From: Rhodococcus oxybenzonivorans
GTDB lineage: Bacteria > Actinomycetota > Actinomycetes > Mycobacteriales > Mycobacteriaceae
Direction: 5' to 3'
NCBI RefSeq assembly: GCF_003130705.1
Contig: NZ_CP021354.1
Span: forward strand, 3,658,001 to 3,722,000
DNA: 64,000 bases
Below are positions 1 to 9,545 of the stretch, piece by piece (position 1 is the first letter of the stretch; each line of letters opens with the position of its first letter). Under the pieces are notes generated by a model. That model was not told the origin of the DNA, did not search any database, and saw only the letters and a program-made list of their open reading frames with translations. A program made the position numbers and the translations under genes.

Positions 1-153
1 AATCTCGGCGCCCTCGGCCGGGGAAGCGCGGTGACATTGTCGGATACGAAGGTGATCGCAGGACTCAGCCAGACCAGCGTGCTTGCCACTCCCTGGGCGC
101 TCGAGAGGCTGACGCCGCAATTGAGCGAGGCGGCGAACAAGGCCGGTGCGTGA
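1..153 (+). CDS. 3' end of an unidentified gene (partial)
   Basis: The first 153 bases read openly in frame 1 as 50 codons ending at TGA 151-153; the 5' part lies outside the window. The tail is neutral, rich in Ala, Leu and Thr, and ends in SEAANKAGA. I see no catalytic motif or membrane segment and cannot assign a family. Codon use (G/C third positions) fits real coding sequence. It is followed by 93 bases before the sugar transporter on the same strand. I saw no clear terminator between them, so co-transcription is possible. Confidence 0.55.
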   Translation, partial: NLGALGRGSAVTLSDTKVIAGLSQTSVLATPWALERLTPQLSEAANKAGA

Positions 154-246
154 AGTCCCGCCTGATCAGGCATCGCGAGCGTAGCGTGATTCCACACGAA
201 ATTTCGTAGCCGGCCCACAGCCACGCTCGCCGAAAGCAGGTATGCG

Positions 247-1644
247 ATGACACAGATGTCCGAAAGACACACCGCCAAGGTCATCGGGGTCACGGTCGCG
301 GCAGCGGTCGGGGGTTTCCTGTTCGGATTCGACAGCTCGGTGATTAACGGCGCCGTCGATTCCATCCAGGGGCACTTCGAACTGAGTGCGTTCTTCACCG
401 GCTTCGCGGTGGCCATCGCGTTGCTCGGATGCGCTGTGGGCGCGTGGTTTGCGGGCCGCCTCGCAGACCGGTGGGGCCGCAAGAAGGTGATGCTGCTGGG
501 TTCGGTGTTGTTCGTCGTCTCGTCGATCGGCGCCGGACTCGCCTTCAGCGTTCCCGACCTGATGCTCTGGCGCATTCTCGGCGGCCTCGGAATCGGTATC
601 GCGTCTGTCATTGCGCCGACCTACATCGCGGAGATCGCACCGGCACGCTACCGCGGCGCGTTGGCGTCGCTGCAGCAGCTGGCGATCACTCTCGGCATCT
701 TCGCCGCGCTGCTGTCGGACGCGGTGCTGCAGAATGCCGCAGGCGGCGCATCGAACGAGTTGTGGCTGAACCTCGACGCGTGGCGCTGGATGTTCATCGT
801 CGGCGTGGTCCCCGCGGTCGTGTACGGCATTATCGCGCTGATGATTCCCGAGTCTCCGCGCTACCTGGTCGGCAAGCACCTCGACCAGGAAGCGGCCGAC
901 ATCCTCGCGAACATCACCGGCGAAGTCGACCCGCAGGGGCGCGTATCCGAGATCCGGGTGACCCTTCGCCACGAATCGACGGCGTCGTTCGACGACATTC
1001 GCGGCCCCAAGTTCGGGCTGCAGCCCATCGTCTGGGTCGGTATCTTCATGGCCATCTTCCAGCAGTTCGTGGGTATCAACGCGATCTTCTACTACTCAAC
1101 CACGCTCTGGAAGTCGGTGGGCTTCACCGAGAACGAGTCGTTCGTTACGTCGGTGATCACCGCGGTCATCAACGTCGGTATGACATTCGTCGCCATCCTG
1201 TTCGTCGACCGGATCGGCAGGCGCATCCTGCTCATGGTCGGCTCGCTCGGCATGTTCGTGAGCCTGCTGACGGCCGCAATCGCCTTCTCCCAGGCGAAGG
1301 GCAGCGGTGACGACGTCGTGCTCCCCAGCCCGTGGGGGGCAGTCGCCCTGATCGGCGCCAACCTGTTCGTGATCTTCTTCGCCTCCACCTGGGGCCCGGT
1401 CATGTGGGTGATGCTGGGCGAGATGTTCCCCAACAACATGCGCGCCTACGCACTCGGCATCAGCACGGCGGCGAACTGGATCGCCAACTTCACCGTCACG
1501 CTGTCGTTCCCGCCGCTGACCCGTTCGGTGGGCCTGTGGTTCCTGTACGGCCTGTTCGCGTTCTTCGCGCTGCTGTCGTTCTTCTTCGTCCGGTCGAGGG
1601 TCCGGGAGACGAAGGGGATGGAACTCGAGGAGATGACGACCTGA
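247..1644 (+). CDS. MFS sugar porter family transporter
   Basis: A 465-residue membrane protein of the major facilitator superfamily, sugar porter type, predicted to import a sugar or polyol by proton symport. It shows the N-terminal GGFLFGFDSSVINGA segment, the loop 2-3 motif GRLADRWGRKK, PESPRYLVGK at the end of helix 6, QQFVGINAIFYYS in helix 7, VDRIGRR in loop 8-9, and a final RVRETKGMELEE close to the family PETKG signature. About 12 hydrophobic helices are visible and the length is typical. ATG 247 follows a purine-rich AAAGCAGG about ten bases upstream; a second ATG two codons later is possible. Substrate is not predictable from sequence. A strong intrinsic terminator follows. Confidence 0.9.
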   Translation: MTQMSERHTAKVIGVTVAAAVGGFLFGFDSSVINGAVDSIQGHFELSAFFTGFAVAIALLGCAVGAWFAGRLADRWGRKKVMLLGSVLFVVSSIGAGLAFSVPDLMLWRILGGLGIGIASVIAPTYIAEIAPARYRGALASLQQLAITLGIFAALLSDAVLQNAAGGASNELWLNLDAWRWMFIVGVVPAVVYGIIALMIPESPRYLVGKHLDQEAADILANITGEVDPQGRVSEIRVTLRHESTASFDDIRGPKFGLQPIVWVGIFMAIFQQFVGINAIFYYSTTLWKSVGFTENESFVTSVITAVINVGMTFVAILFVDRIGRRILLMVGSLGMFVSLLTAAIAFSQAKGSGDDVVLPSPWGAVALIGANLFVIFFASTWGPVMWVMLGEMFPNNMRAYALGISTAANWIANFTVTLSFPPLTRSVGLWFLYGLFAFFALLSFFFVRSRVRETKGMELEEMTT

Positions 1645-1659
1645 CGTGGTCTACATACA

Positions 1660-1700
1660 GATCCGGCCGAATCGTTCCGATTCGGCCGGATCGGGTTTTT
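1660..1700 (+). terminator. Intrinsic terminator of the sugar transporter gene
   Basis: A perfect 15-bp inverted repeat (1660-1674 with 1678-1692, loop TTC) is followed by GGG and five T residues (1696-1700). This is the classical Rho-independent form, which is uncommon in high-GC actinobacteria. It sits 15 bases after the transporter stop and separates it from the convergent dxs gene. Confidence 0.9.
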
Positions 1701-1710
1701 CACGGGTGTG

Positions 1711-3666
1711 TCAGCTCTGCCGGCCGCTGTTCTCGATGTGTTCGGCGCTCTCGCGCGCAACCACCCCGTTGGCCGCCGACGGGGGGTGGTTCCCCAGACT
1801 CGCCACCCAGCCGGTGATCTGGCGGGCGACATCCTGCGCAGTCAACCCCAGTTCGGCGTGAACCTGGGTGCGGGAGGCGTGGTCGAGGAACCGTTGCGGA
1901 ACGCCCAGATCCCGGCACGGGATATCGACGCCCGCAGAGCGCAGGGCCGCCGACACGGTGGAACCGACGCCTCCATGCAGGCCACTGTCCTCGACCGTGA
2001 CCACCATGCTGTAGTCCTCGGCGAGCTTGACCAGAGATTCCGGCACCGGGAGGACCCAACGCGGGTCGACGACCGTCGCAGAAATACCTTGCTGCTCGAG
2101 ACGATCGGCCGCAGCCAGAATGAGTCCGGCGAACGCCCCGACCGACACGAGCAGGACGTCCTTTCGGCCGGAGGAGTCCCGCAGGACGTCGACGACACCA
2201 TCGATTCGGCTCAGCGCGGGCACGTCGTCACCCACGGTGCCCTTGGGGAAGCGCACCGCCGTGGGTCCGTCGTCGACAGCCAGCGCCTCGTCCAGTTCTT
2301 CGCGCAGAGTCGCGGCGTCGCGCGGAGCCGCGACCCTCATGCCGGGCACGATGCCCAGCAGCGACATGTCCCACATGCCGTTGTGGCTGGCACCGTCGTT
2401 TCCGGTGATCCCCGCGCGGTCCAGCACCAGGGTGACCGGCAACTTCAGCAGGGCGACATCCATCAACAGCTGGTCGAATGCACGATTGAGGAAGGTCGAA
2501 TACACCGCGACAACCGGGTGCAGTCCTCCGAGTGCCAGCCCCGCCGCCGAGGTGACGGCGTGCTGCTCGGCGATGCCGACATCGAACATCCGGTCGGGAT
2601 AGGCGTCACCGAACGCTGCCAGTCCGGTCGGACCCGCCATCGCGGCAGTGATCGCAACGATGTCCTCGCGGCGACCGGCCTGCTCGATGAGCTCGGCCGA
2701 GAACACGGAGGTCCAGTCGGCGGATGCCGTCGCCGTCGACTTCCCGGTCAGGGGGTCGATCACACCGGTCGAATGCATCTGGTCGGCGACGTGATTCTCT
2801 GCTGGTGCGTACCCCATGCCTTTGCGGGTGACGGCGTGCACGATGACCGGTCCCCCGAACGCCTTGGCACGGCGCAGCGCAGACTCGAGGGCAGCTTCGT
2901 CGTGACCGTCGACGGGACCGAGGTACTTGATTCCCAGATCCGTGAACATGACCTGCGGGGCGACCGCGTCCTTGAGACCTGCTTTCATCCCGTGCAGGAC
3001 GGAGTAGGCGGTACGGCCCACCCACGGCAGTTTCTTGACGATTCTGCGACCGTTGTCGAGCACCCGCTCATAGGCGGGCTGCAGCCGGAGGGTGGCGAGA
3101 TGATCGGCGAGACCCCCGATCGTCGGCGCGTACGACCTGCCGTTGTCGTTGACGACGATGATCACCGATCGGCTCTTGCCTGCCGCGATGTTGTTGAGCG
3201 CTTCCCAGCACATACCGCCGGTCAGTGCGCCGTCACCGACGACGGCGACCACGTGGCGAGCCTGGCCGGTCAATTCGAATGCCTTCGCGAGACCGTCCGC
3301 ATAGGACAGGGATGCGGAGGCGTGCGAGGACTCGACCCAGTCGTGTTCGCTCTCGGCGCGGCAGGGGTACCCGGACAGTCCGCCCTGCTTGCGGAGCGAC
3401 TCGAAGTCTCCCTTGCGACCGGTGAGGATCTTGTGGACGTAGGCCTGGTGACCGGTGTCGAAGATGATCGGATCGGCGGGCGAGACGAACGTGCGGTGCA
3501 GGGCGAGCGTCAGCTCGACGACACCGAGATTCGGTCCGAGGTGGCCGCCGGTCGCCGACACCTTCTGGACCAGGAACTCACGGATCTCCGCGGCGAGTTG
3601 CTTCATCTCCGCGGGGTTCAGCTGACGCAGATCGTCAGGCGTCTGGATACGGGCAAGAACACCCAA
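1711..3666 (-). CDS. dxs: 1-deoxy-D-xylulose-5-phosphate synthase
   Basis: DXS condenses pyruvate and glyceraldehyde 3-phosphate with thiamine diphosphate, the first step of the MEP isoprenoid pathway. Visible motifs: [16 protein letters not shown] near the N-terminus, the ThDP-binding [16 protein letters not shown], the transketolase-type [15 protein letters not shown], and a C-terminal transketolase domain ending [14 protein letters not shown]. The open frame continues upstream to 3870, but those 68 codons are Arg/Cys-rich and unlike DXS. I start at TTG 3666, giving [15 protein letters not shown] and 651 residues, because GGAGGGAG precedes it and DXS proteins are usually 620-650 long. It converges on the sugar transporter and diverges from glsA. 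The family call is secure; the TTG start is inferred. Confidence 0.9.
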   Translation of the reverse strand: MGVLARIQTPDDLRQLNPAEMKQLAAEIREFLVQKVSATGGHLGPNLGVVELTLALHRTFVSPADPIIFDTGHQAYVHKILTGRKGDFESLRKQGGLSGYPCRAESEHDWVESSHASASLSYADGLAKAFELTGQARHVVAVVGDGALTGGMCWEALNNIAAGKSRSVIIVVNDNGRSYAPTIGGLADHLATLRLQPAYERVLDNGRRIVKKLPWVGRTAYSVLHGMKAGLKDAVAPQVMFTDLGIKYLGPVDGHDEAALESALRRAKAFGGPVIVHAVTRKGMGYAPAENHVADQMHSTGVIDPLTGKSTATASADWTSVFSAELIEQAGRREDIVAITAAMAGPTGLAAFGDAYPDRMFDVGIAEQHAVTSAAGLALGGLHPVVAVYSTFLNRAFDQLLMDVALLKLPVTLVLDRAGITGNDGASHNGMWDMSLLGIVPGMRVAAPRDAATLREELDEALAVDDGPTAVRFPKGTVGDDVPALSRIDGVVDVLRDSSGRKDVLLVSVGAFAGLILAAADRLEQQGISATVVDPRWVLPVPESLVKLAEDYSMVVTVEDSGLHGGVGSTVSAALRSAGVDIPCRDLGVPQRFLDHASRTQVHAELGLTAQDVARQITGWVASLGNHPPSAANGVVARESAEHIENSGRQS

Positions 3667-3905
3667 CGAGATCGCTCCCTCCGTGATGCACGCCGCATTA
3701 CGTGCCTCTGCGTCGTGGCTTCGTGTCACGTCACAGTGCACCCAGTCTACGGAGCCGCGGGACCGGGCGACACACCATGTGCACACAGGCGTCCTCCGAA
3801 CACCCCCGCATCCTCGACAGCCGCGCGACCGGCCGTGACCGGGTTCACACGACTGCGGCCACACGGGCACCCCTCGGAACCCCCGACTTCGCCGTCGTCA
3901 GGCTC

Positions 3906-3911
3906 TAGGGT
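3906..3911 (+). promoter_or_regulatory. -10 box of a probable leaderless glsA promoter
   Basis: TAGGGT lies exactly 6 bases before ATG 3918, placing the expected transcription start on the ATG itself. No ribosome-binding site lies in the short interval and no clear -35 is seen. The same spacing recurs at six other genes in the window. Confidence 0.6.
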
Positions 3912-3917
3912 CGTCTC

Positions 3918-5738
3918 ATGAGCACCGTCGTCGACGCGTTGATCGGGAAGATCTTCTCCGAGACCTGCAGCAACCGCGGCGGCGAGCTGGCCGACTACAT
4001 TCCGGAGCTGGCGGCCGTGGCCCCCGATTCGTTCGGTATCTGCATAGCCACGGTCGACGGATACGTATACGAGGTGGGCGACACGCGCCTGCCGTTCACC
4101 ATCCAGTCGATTTCGAAACCGTTCACCTATGCCCTCGCGCTCGCCGACCGAGGCGCGGAGGCCGTCGCGGAGAAGATCGACGTCGAACCGTCGGGGGAAC
4201 CCTTCAACGAGATCAGTCTCGACCCGATGACCGAGCGGCCGCGCAATCCGATGATCAACGCCGGTGCGATCACTGCTGCGTCGTTGGTGGCCGGGCCCGA
4301 CGTGGACTCGCGATTCGAACGAATCCGCGAGGCCTACTCGCGGTATGCAGGGCGAGAGCTCACCTTCAACGAGGCGGTGTACGCGTCCGAGTCGCACACG
4401 GGCCACCGGAACCGCGCCATCGGGCACATGCTGCGCTCGTTCGACATCATCACGGGCGACCCCGACGAGGCGGTAGACCTCTACTTCCGGCAGTGCTCGA
4501 TCGACGTGACCTGCCGAGACCTGAGCCTGATGGCGGCGACGATGGCCAACAACGGGGTCAATCCCGTCACGCACGACACGGTGCTCGCCCCCGTCCTGGT
4601 CGAGCGGGTGCTGAGTGTGATGTCCACTTGCGGCATGTACGACGGCGCCGGTAAGTGGCTCTACGAGGTGGGCCTGCCCGCCAAGAGCGGCGTCGGAGGC
4701 GGGATCGTGGCGGTTCTGCCGGGCCAGATCGGCATCGCCATCTACTCGCCGAGGCTCGATGCCCACGGAAACAGCGTCCGCGGAGTCGAGGCATGCAGGG
4801 CACTGTCGGCCGAACTCGAGTTGCATTTCCTCCACGTCACTCGGGCGGCGCGCGCCGCGATCCGCGCCCGCTACTCCGCGTCGGATGCCCCGTCGCGCAT
4901 GCGGCGCACCCCGGTCGAGCGGGCCACCCTCGACGATGTCGGCAAACGCAGCCGCATCTACGAACTGCACGGCGATCTGTTGTTCGCCGGCGCGGAGACC
5001 GCCGTCCGTGAGATCGGCGGCGTCGACGAGGACCTCGAGGTAGTGGTGGTCGACGTCCGGCGAGTCGACGATGTGAGCGGGGTGGCCTGCCGGATGATCG
5101 ACACCCTGCGCGGCACGCTCGCCCAGCGCGGGTGCGCCGTGGCGTTCGTCGACCCCGGCGGATTGCTCGGCAACTCCCGCTCGGACCTCACGGGAGACAC
5201 CGGACGGGTATTCGCCGACCTCGACGCCGCCGTGCAGTGGTGTGAGGACGTTCTCCTGGATCGGCACTGCCGGTCGGCCCGCCAGCCGGCCTCCCTCGCT
5301 GTCACCGAGCATCCGGTCCTGTCCGCACTCGATCCCGAACAGCTCGATCGGCTCACCCGCGACCTCGAGATCCGAACTTTCGACCGCGGCGAGCACATCG
5401 TTCACCGGGGGGATTCCGCCTCAGGGCTCTTCCTCATTCTCTCGGGCAAGGTGAGCACCACGATCACCGATCAGGCGGGGTCGACGTACCGCATCATCAC
5501 CTTGTCAGCCGGGATGAGTTTCGGTGAGATGCCGATGATGCTCGATTCCCGCTTCCTCAACGACGTCCGGGCCGACACCGCGGTGACCGTCGCGGTGCTG
5601 ACTCCCGAGCGGTATGCCGACATGGCGTCGAAGGAACCCGCACTGAAAGTCGCGCTGCTCGAGCGACTGGCGTCGGGCGCCTACGAACAGCTCGACCTCA
5701 TGCTGCGGTCGCTGCTGAGGCAAGGGAACGGCAGCTGA
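3918..5738 (+). CDS. glsA: Glutaminase A fused to STAS and cyclic-nucleotide-binding-like domains
   Basis: A 606-residue three-domain protein. Residues 1-305 are a serine-dependent beta-lactamase-like glutaminase (glutamine to glutamate and ammonia): the catalytic SxxK is S64-I-S-K67 in [12 protein letters not shown], and [20 protein letters not shown] is typical. Residues about 335-430 resemble a STAS domain ([30 protein letters not shown]). Residues about 460-590 match a cyclic-nucleotide-binding fold ([25 protein letters not shown]). Where CRP has Arg-Ser before AWVRA, this protein has Phe-Leu before NDVRA, so the phosphate-binding Arg seems lost and cAMP binding is doubtful. Single-domain glutaminases are about 310 residues. 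No membrane segment is seen. The gene diverges from dxs and appears leaderless. Confidence 0.9.
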   Translation: MSTVVDALIGKIFSETCSNRGGELADYIPELAAVAPDSFGICIATVDGYVYEVGDTRLPFTIQSISKPFTYALALADRGAEAVAEKIDVEPSGEPFNEISLDPMTERPRNPMINAGAITAASLVAGPDVDSRFERIREAYSRYAGRELTFNEAVYASESHTGHRNRAIGHMLRSFDIITGDPDEAVDLYFRQCSIDVTCRDLSLMAATMANNGVNPVTHDTVLAPVLVERVLSVMSTCGMYDGAGKWLYEVGLPAKSGVGGGIVAVLPGQIGIAIYSPRLDAHGNSVRGVEACRALSAELELHFLHVTRAARAAIRARYSASDAPSRMRRTPVERATLDDVGKRSRIYELHGDLLFAGAETAVREIGGVDEDLEVVVVDVRRVDDVSGVACRMIDTLRGTLAQRGCAVAFVDPGGLLGNSRSDLTGDTGRVFADLDAAVQWCEDVLLDRHCRSARQPASLAVTEHPVLSALDPEQLDRLTRDLEIRTFDRGEHIVHRGDSASGLFLILSGKVSTTITDQAGSTYRIITLSAGMSFGEMPMMLDSRFLNDVRADTAVTVAVLTPERYADMASKEPALKVALLERLASGAYEQLDLMLRSLLRQGNGS

Positions 5739-5832
5739 GCGGCATACCGAAATCCGCTTGCCGGAATCGGGAAAATCGGACAGGCTCGGGGTCTCGGGAT
5801 TCGACGCCATTCGAACGCGAAGGCAGGGTGCA

Positions 5833-6795
5833 ATGCTGACAGCCACGAAGCTGGCCATCGAGACGACGGGACTCGTCAAGACTTTCGGTTCCACCCGCGC
5901 CGTCGACGGACTCGACCTCTGCGTACCCCTCGGGGGCGTCTACGGCGTCCTGGGTCCCAACGGTGCCGGCAAGACCACCGCGATCCGCATGCTCGCCACG
6001 CTGCTGCCCCTCGACGGCGGATCGGCCACGGTACTCGGACACGACGTCGCCACCGAACCGGACGCCGTTCGCGGCAAGGTATCGCTGACGGGCCAATTTG
6101 CTTCGCTCGACGAGGATCTGACGGGTACTGAAAACCTCCTGCTACTCGGCCGCCTCTTCGGTTATTCGCGCGCGGCAGCGCGATCGCGATGCGAGCGGCT
6201 GCTCGCGGCGTTCGGCCTCGAGGAGGCCGGAAATCGACAGGTGAAGAACTACTCGGGCGGGATGCGTCGCAAGCTCGACATCGCGGCGAGCATCATCGTC
6301 ACACCCGAGATGATCTTCCTCGACGAACCCACCACCGGACTCGATCCCCGCAGCCGCAACCAAGTCTGGGACATCGTGCGCGCCCTCGTGGCCGGGGGGA
6401 CGACAGTGCTGCTGACCACGCAGTACCTCGACGAGGCAGACCAGTTGGCCGACCGGGTGGCCGTGATCGATCACGGCAAGGTGATCGCGGAGGGCACCAC
6501 CGGCGAACTCAAGGCGTCCGTCGGATCCGGGTCTCTGCATGTGCGCGTGACCGATGCGGACACCCGGCCGGCCGCAGCGAGGTTGCTCCGTGACGTACTC
6601 GGTGTCCCGGTTACCGAGGAGAACGACCCCGTCGCGCTGACTGCCCGCATCGACGATCCGCGAAGGGTCGCGCAGGCACTCCCCGCCCTCCACGACGCCG
6701 GAATCGCCGTCAGCACATTTGCGTTGGGGCAGCCGAGCCTCGACGAAGTATTCCTATCCCTGACCGGCCGACCCACCGAGGAGCCTGCGTCATGA
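5833..6795 (+). CDS. ABC exporter ATP-binding protein, DrrA type
   Basis: A 320-residue ATPase of a daunorubicin-resistance (DrrA-like) exporter. Walker A is [14 protein letters not shown], the Q-loop is [13 protein letters not shown], the signature is [13 protein letters not shown], Walker B is [16 protein letters not shown], and the DrrA-type C-terminal extension ends [12 protein letters not shown]. The frame is open back to 5758, but ATG 5833 is preferred: it has GAAGGCAGGG just upstream and places the ABC domain at the usual distance from the N-terminus. The stop overlaps the permease start as ATGA (6792-6795), implying translational coupling. Cargo is unknown. Confidence 0.9.
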   Translation: MLTATKLAIETTGLVKTFGSTRAVDGLDLCVPLGGVYGVLGPNGAGKTTAIRMLATLLPLDGGSATVLGHDVATEPDAVRGKVSLTGQFASLDEDLTGTENLLLLGRLFGYSRAAARSRCERLLAAFGLEEAGNRQVKNYSGGMRRKLDIAASIIVTPEMIFLDEPTTGLDPRSRNQVWDIVRALVAGGTTVLLTTQYLDEADQLADRVAVIDHGKVIAEGTTGELKASVGSGSLHVRVTDADTRPAAARLLRDVLGVPVTEENDPVALTARIDDPRRVAQALPALHDAGIAVSTFALGQPSLDEVFLSLTGRPTEEPAS

Positions 6796-7631
6796 CCTCC
6801 ACCGCCGACCGGACCACCGACACCACGAAGGCGGTCGCCGACGTCCTGAAGATGCCCGGACCGCGCCCTTCGCGTCCCACTGCGTGGTCGACCTCCCTGT
6901 CGTTCGGGTGGCGTGCATTGCTGAAGATCAAGCACGTTCCCGAGCAACTCTTCGACGTCACCATGTTCCCGATCATGTTCACGTTGATGTTCACGTACCT
7001 GTTCGGCGGGGCACTCGCCGGATCGACCGACGCCTACGTCCAGTTCCTGCTGCCCGGCATCCTCGTTCAAACCGTCGTCATGATCACCATGTACACCGGC
7101 CTGACGCTGAACAAGGACATCGAGAAGGGTGTCTTCGACCGCTTCCGTTCGCTTCCGATCTGGCGTCCGTCGCCCCTCGTCGGCGCCCTGCTCGGTGACG
7201 TGGTGCGCTACACGATCGCCTCGATCATCGTCCTGATCCTCGGTCTGGTCCTGGGTTTCCGGCCGGATGGCGGGATCGTCGGAGTCGCGGCGTCGATCGG
7301 ACTGCTGTTGCTGTTCTCCTTCAGCCTGTCCTGGATCTGGACGATGTTCGCGATGCTCATGCGAACCGAGCAGGCGGTGATGGGGGTGTCGATGTTCATC
7401 TTGTTTCCGCTGACATTTGCCAGCAACATCTTCGTCGATCCCGCCACGATGCCCGGATGGCTCCAGGCGTTCGTTGGGGTCAATCCGATCAGCAAACTGG
7501 TGACGGCCATTCGCGGACTGATGGCCGGATCGGTGCAGTCGGCTGACCTCGTCGTGGTCTTCGGCTGGTGCGCCGGTTTCATTGTCATCTTCGGACCCCT
7601 GACGATGCGCCTCTACAACCGGAAGTCCTAG
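6792..7631 (+). CDS. ABC-2 type exporter permease, DrrB type
   Basis: A 279-residue membrane protein with a cytoplasmic N-terminus of about 45 residues and six hydrophobic helices in the ABC-2 arrangement. Typical elements are [20 protein letters not shown], the [10 protein letters not shown] helix, the conserved [10 protein letters not shown] loop, and [17 protein letters not shown] before the last helix. It partners the upstream ATPase through the 4-bp ATGA overlap. The pair probably exports a hydrophobic compound or lipid. A convergent MarR gene 27 bp downstream may control it. Confidence 0.9.
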   Translation: MTSTADRTTDTTKAVADVLKMPGPRPSRPTAWSTSLSFGWRALLKIKHVPEQLFDVTMFPIMFTLMFTYLFGGALAGSTDAYVQFLLPGILVQTVVMITMYTGLTLNKDIEKGVFDRFRSLPIWRPSPLVGALLGDVVRYTIASIIVLILGLVLGFRPDGGIVGVAASIGLLLLFSFSLSWIWTMFAMLMRTEQAVMGVSMFILFPLTFASNIFVDPATMPGWLQAFVGVNPISKLVTAIRGLMAGSVQSADLVVVFGWCAGFIVIFGPLTMRLYNRKS

Positions 7632-7658
7632 TGCCAAGCACCGGCCGGAAGCGGGTGT

Positions 7659-8162
7659 CTAGTCCTTCTCGGTCCGGACCGGGCGCTGAGGCGGCGCAGC
7701 ACTCTGCACGCGACCGTTTCGCTGTTGCACAGACGCCGTAAACGTCTCGTTGAGTTGCAGCAGCGACGTCACCGCGGCCGATGCCTGCTCCTGCGACCAG
7801 CCGTCCAACATGGCCCGCAGCCGTTCCGCGCGACGTTCGGTTGTCTCGCGGAGGACGTCGAATCCCTTGTGTGACACCTGAATACGCGAAGCGCGTTTGT
7901 CGTGTGGGTCAGCCGTGCGCAGGACGTATCCCGCATCGACGAGTTCGGCGATCTGCCGGCTCAGGGACGACTGACTGACGCACAGGTCGGCGGCGAGTTC
8001 GTTCTGCCGACACTCACCACGGGTGGACAGCACGAACAACACGCTCGTCAGAGCGGGCGCGATCACCGTCTCACCGCTCGTGAAGACCACTGCACGCAGG
8101 GAGCGCCCCAGTGCGAGTACTGCATCGGCGAGCGCCCGCGCTGTATCTGGCTGTACCGACAT
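7659..8162 (-). CDS. MarR-family transcriptional regulator
   Basis: A 167-residue winged-helix regulator. After an N-terminal dimerisation helix, residues about 55-105 carry ECRQNELAADLCVSQSSLSRQ (recognition helix region) and the wing GYVLRTADPHDKRASRIQVS, whose DxRxxR-like core is diagnostic of MarR. The C-terminus continues as a dimerisation helix (LRAMLDGWSQEQASAAVTSLL). ATG 8162 follows a GGACGGGG stretch. MarR proteins usually repress neighbouring efflux or detoxification genes and release DNA on binding phenolic ligands; the drrAB-like exporter is the obvious candidate target. No clear palindromic operator was identified. Confidence 0.88.
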   Translation of the reverse strand: MSVQPDTARALADAVLALGRSLRAVVFTSGETVIAPALTSVLFVLSTRGECRQNELAADLCVSQSSLSRQIAELVDAGYVLRTADPHDKRASRIQVSHKGFDVLRETTERRAERLRAMLDGWSQEQASAAVTSLLQLNETFTASVQQRNGRVQSAAPPQRPVRTEKD

Positions 8163-8238
8163 CCGATCCCCGTCCTAGTCCCGCTGTTGCAGGGAAAACT
8201 ATACGGAGGTCGGGGTGCGGCACGCCGATGCAGTCCGG

Positions 8239-9504
8239 TCAGCGCGTGAGCAGGGCGATGCACTCCACGTGGTGAGTCAACGGGAATGCATCGAAGGCCC
8301 GGACGGTATCGAGCCGGTAGCCCTCACCGAGGTAGAGACCGACGTCCCGGGCAAAGGACGCCGGATCACATCCGACGTGCACGATGCGTTCGGCGTCTGC
8401 GGAGGACACCGCCGCGATCACGTCTCGCCCCGCGCCGGTGCGCGGCGGGTCGAGCACCACCACCCGGGGCGGCCTCGCCAGTTCGGACAGCGCACGTTCG
8501 ACCCGCTCCGGATGGAAACGGACCTGCGGTACATCCGCCAGCGCTGCCCTTCCATCGGCGACAGCCTGCTTCGAGGACTCCACCGACTCCACGAGCCCGG
8601 CGCCTGCCAGTGCTGCCGCGAACACACCCACCCCTCCGTAGAGGTCCCATGCCGTATCACTCGCGGTCACACCGGCCCACTCCGCTACCACGGTCGAATA
8701 CGTCTGCGCCGCTCCGCGATGCGCCTGCCAGAAACCGGTGGCAGCTAGCGTCCATTCTCGGTGATGTACCCGTTCCCGCGGCCGCCCAGACCCCTCGAAC
8801 AGCCGCTCGACTCGCGGCGCCGCGACAGCCGCGCGTCGCGCTGCGGCACCCCGTCGACCGGGACTCGTTCGTCCCGTCTTCGACACCTTCGGGGGCGCGA
8901 TCTCGACAACGTGGCGCTCTCCGGCACCGTCGAGAACGATCTGCACCTCGCTGCCCGGCGTCCACTCGTGCTCGGCGATGCCGTCATACGCGGCAGTCTC
9001 GATCTGCGGGCACTCGAGGTCGGTGACGATGCCCGAACTCCGGTACCGGTGATATCCCGGCAGCCCGTTGCCATCGACAGCCAACCGCACCCGGGTGCGC
9101 CAGCCGGTTCCGTCACCGGTGCCGGGCAGTTCCTCGACGTCCACGTTCCGGTCCACCCGCGCGAGCCGCAGCAGCTGCTCGGACACGATCTGCGACTTCA
9201 TCTGTCGCTGGAAGGCGAGGCGGGCATGAGACATGTCACAGCACCCGGCGCCTCCCGGTCCCGATATCGGGCAGATCGGCGCAATTCGCTCCGGCGAACC
9301 CGCGAGAATGTCGACGGCCTCCGCGCGGCAGAACGATCCGCCGCGATCTTCGGTGACGATCGCGATGACCCGCTCCCCCGGCAGGCCATGACGCACGAAC
9401 ACCACCCGCCCCTCGTGCCGTGCGACGACGAATCCACCGTGGCCAGGATTGCCGAGGGTCAGCTCGAGGTGCCGGCCGGTCCAGTTCTCACTCAACGCTG
9501 CCAT
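8239..9504 (-). CDS. TRAM-domain class I SAM-dependent RNA m5U methyltransferase (TrmA/RlmCD-like)
   Basis: A 421-residue RNA methyltransferase, positional counterpart of M. tuberculosis Rv2689c. An N-terminal TRAM/OB domain (about 1-60) is followed by a cysteine cluster (CPISGPGGAGCCDMSH) suited to an Fe-S centre, the SAM-binding AWDLYGGVGVFAAALA, VVVLDPPRTGAG, and the C-terminal HVGCDPASFARD and FPLTHHVECIALL, which supply catalytic Cys and Glu in this family. It would methylate a uridine in tRNA or rRNA; which one is not predictable. I start at ATG 9504 (MAALSENWTG). The frame is open to 9567, but that extension is repeat-derived sequence. The start lies in the first unit of a 17-bp tandem repeat. 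Confidence 0.85.
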   Translation of the reverse strand: MAALSENWTGRHLELTLGNPGHGGFVVARHEGRVVFVRHGLPGERVIAIVTEDRGGSFCRAEAVDILAGSPERIAPICPISGPGGAGCCDMSHARLAFQRQMKSQIVSEQLLRLARVDRNVDVEELPGTGDGTGWRTRVRLAVDGNGLPGYHRYRSSGIVTDLECPQIETAAYDGIAEHEWTPGSEVQIVLDGAGERHVVEIAPPKVSKTGRTSPGRRGAAARRAAVAAPRVERLFEGSGRPRERVHHREWTLAATGFWQAHRGAAQTYSTVVAEWAGVTASDTAWDLYGGVGVFAAALAGAGLVESVESSKQAVADGRAALADVPQVRFHPERVERALSELARPPRVVVLDPPRTGAGRDVIAAVSSADAERIVHVGCDPASFARDVGLYLGEGYRLDTVRAFDAFPLTHHVECIALLTR

Positions 9505-9545
9505 CCGTCCAACACTGCCATCCGTCCAACACTGCCATTCGTCAC
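9498..9545. repeat. 17-bp tandem repeat over the methyltransferase start
   Basis: CTGCCATCCGTCCAACA occurs twice back to back (9498-9514, 9515-9531), followed by a degenerate partial third copy to about 9545. On the minus strand each unit contains ATGGCAG. Because 17 is not a multiple of 3, the successive ATGs fall in different frames, and only 9504 is in frame with the gene. The last copy touches the stop codon of the upstream permease gene. Confidence 0.85.

Noticed and set aside
1708..3921. 737-codon open frame on the plus strand
   Set aside because: It runs antisense to dxs, whose protein motifs are unmistakable. The translated product is Arg/His/Asp-rich without domains. High GC content leaves such antisense frames open.
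3747..5405. 552-codon open frame on the minus strand
   Set aside because: Antisense to glsA; composition (Val/Gly/Asp/Arg, no hydrophobic pattern) is a GC shadow.
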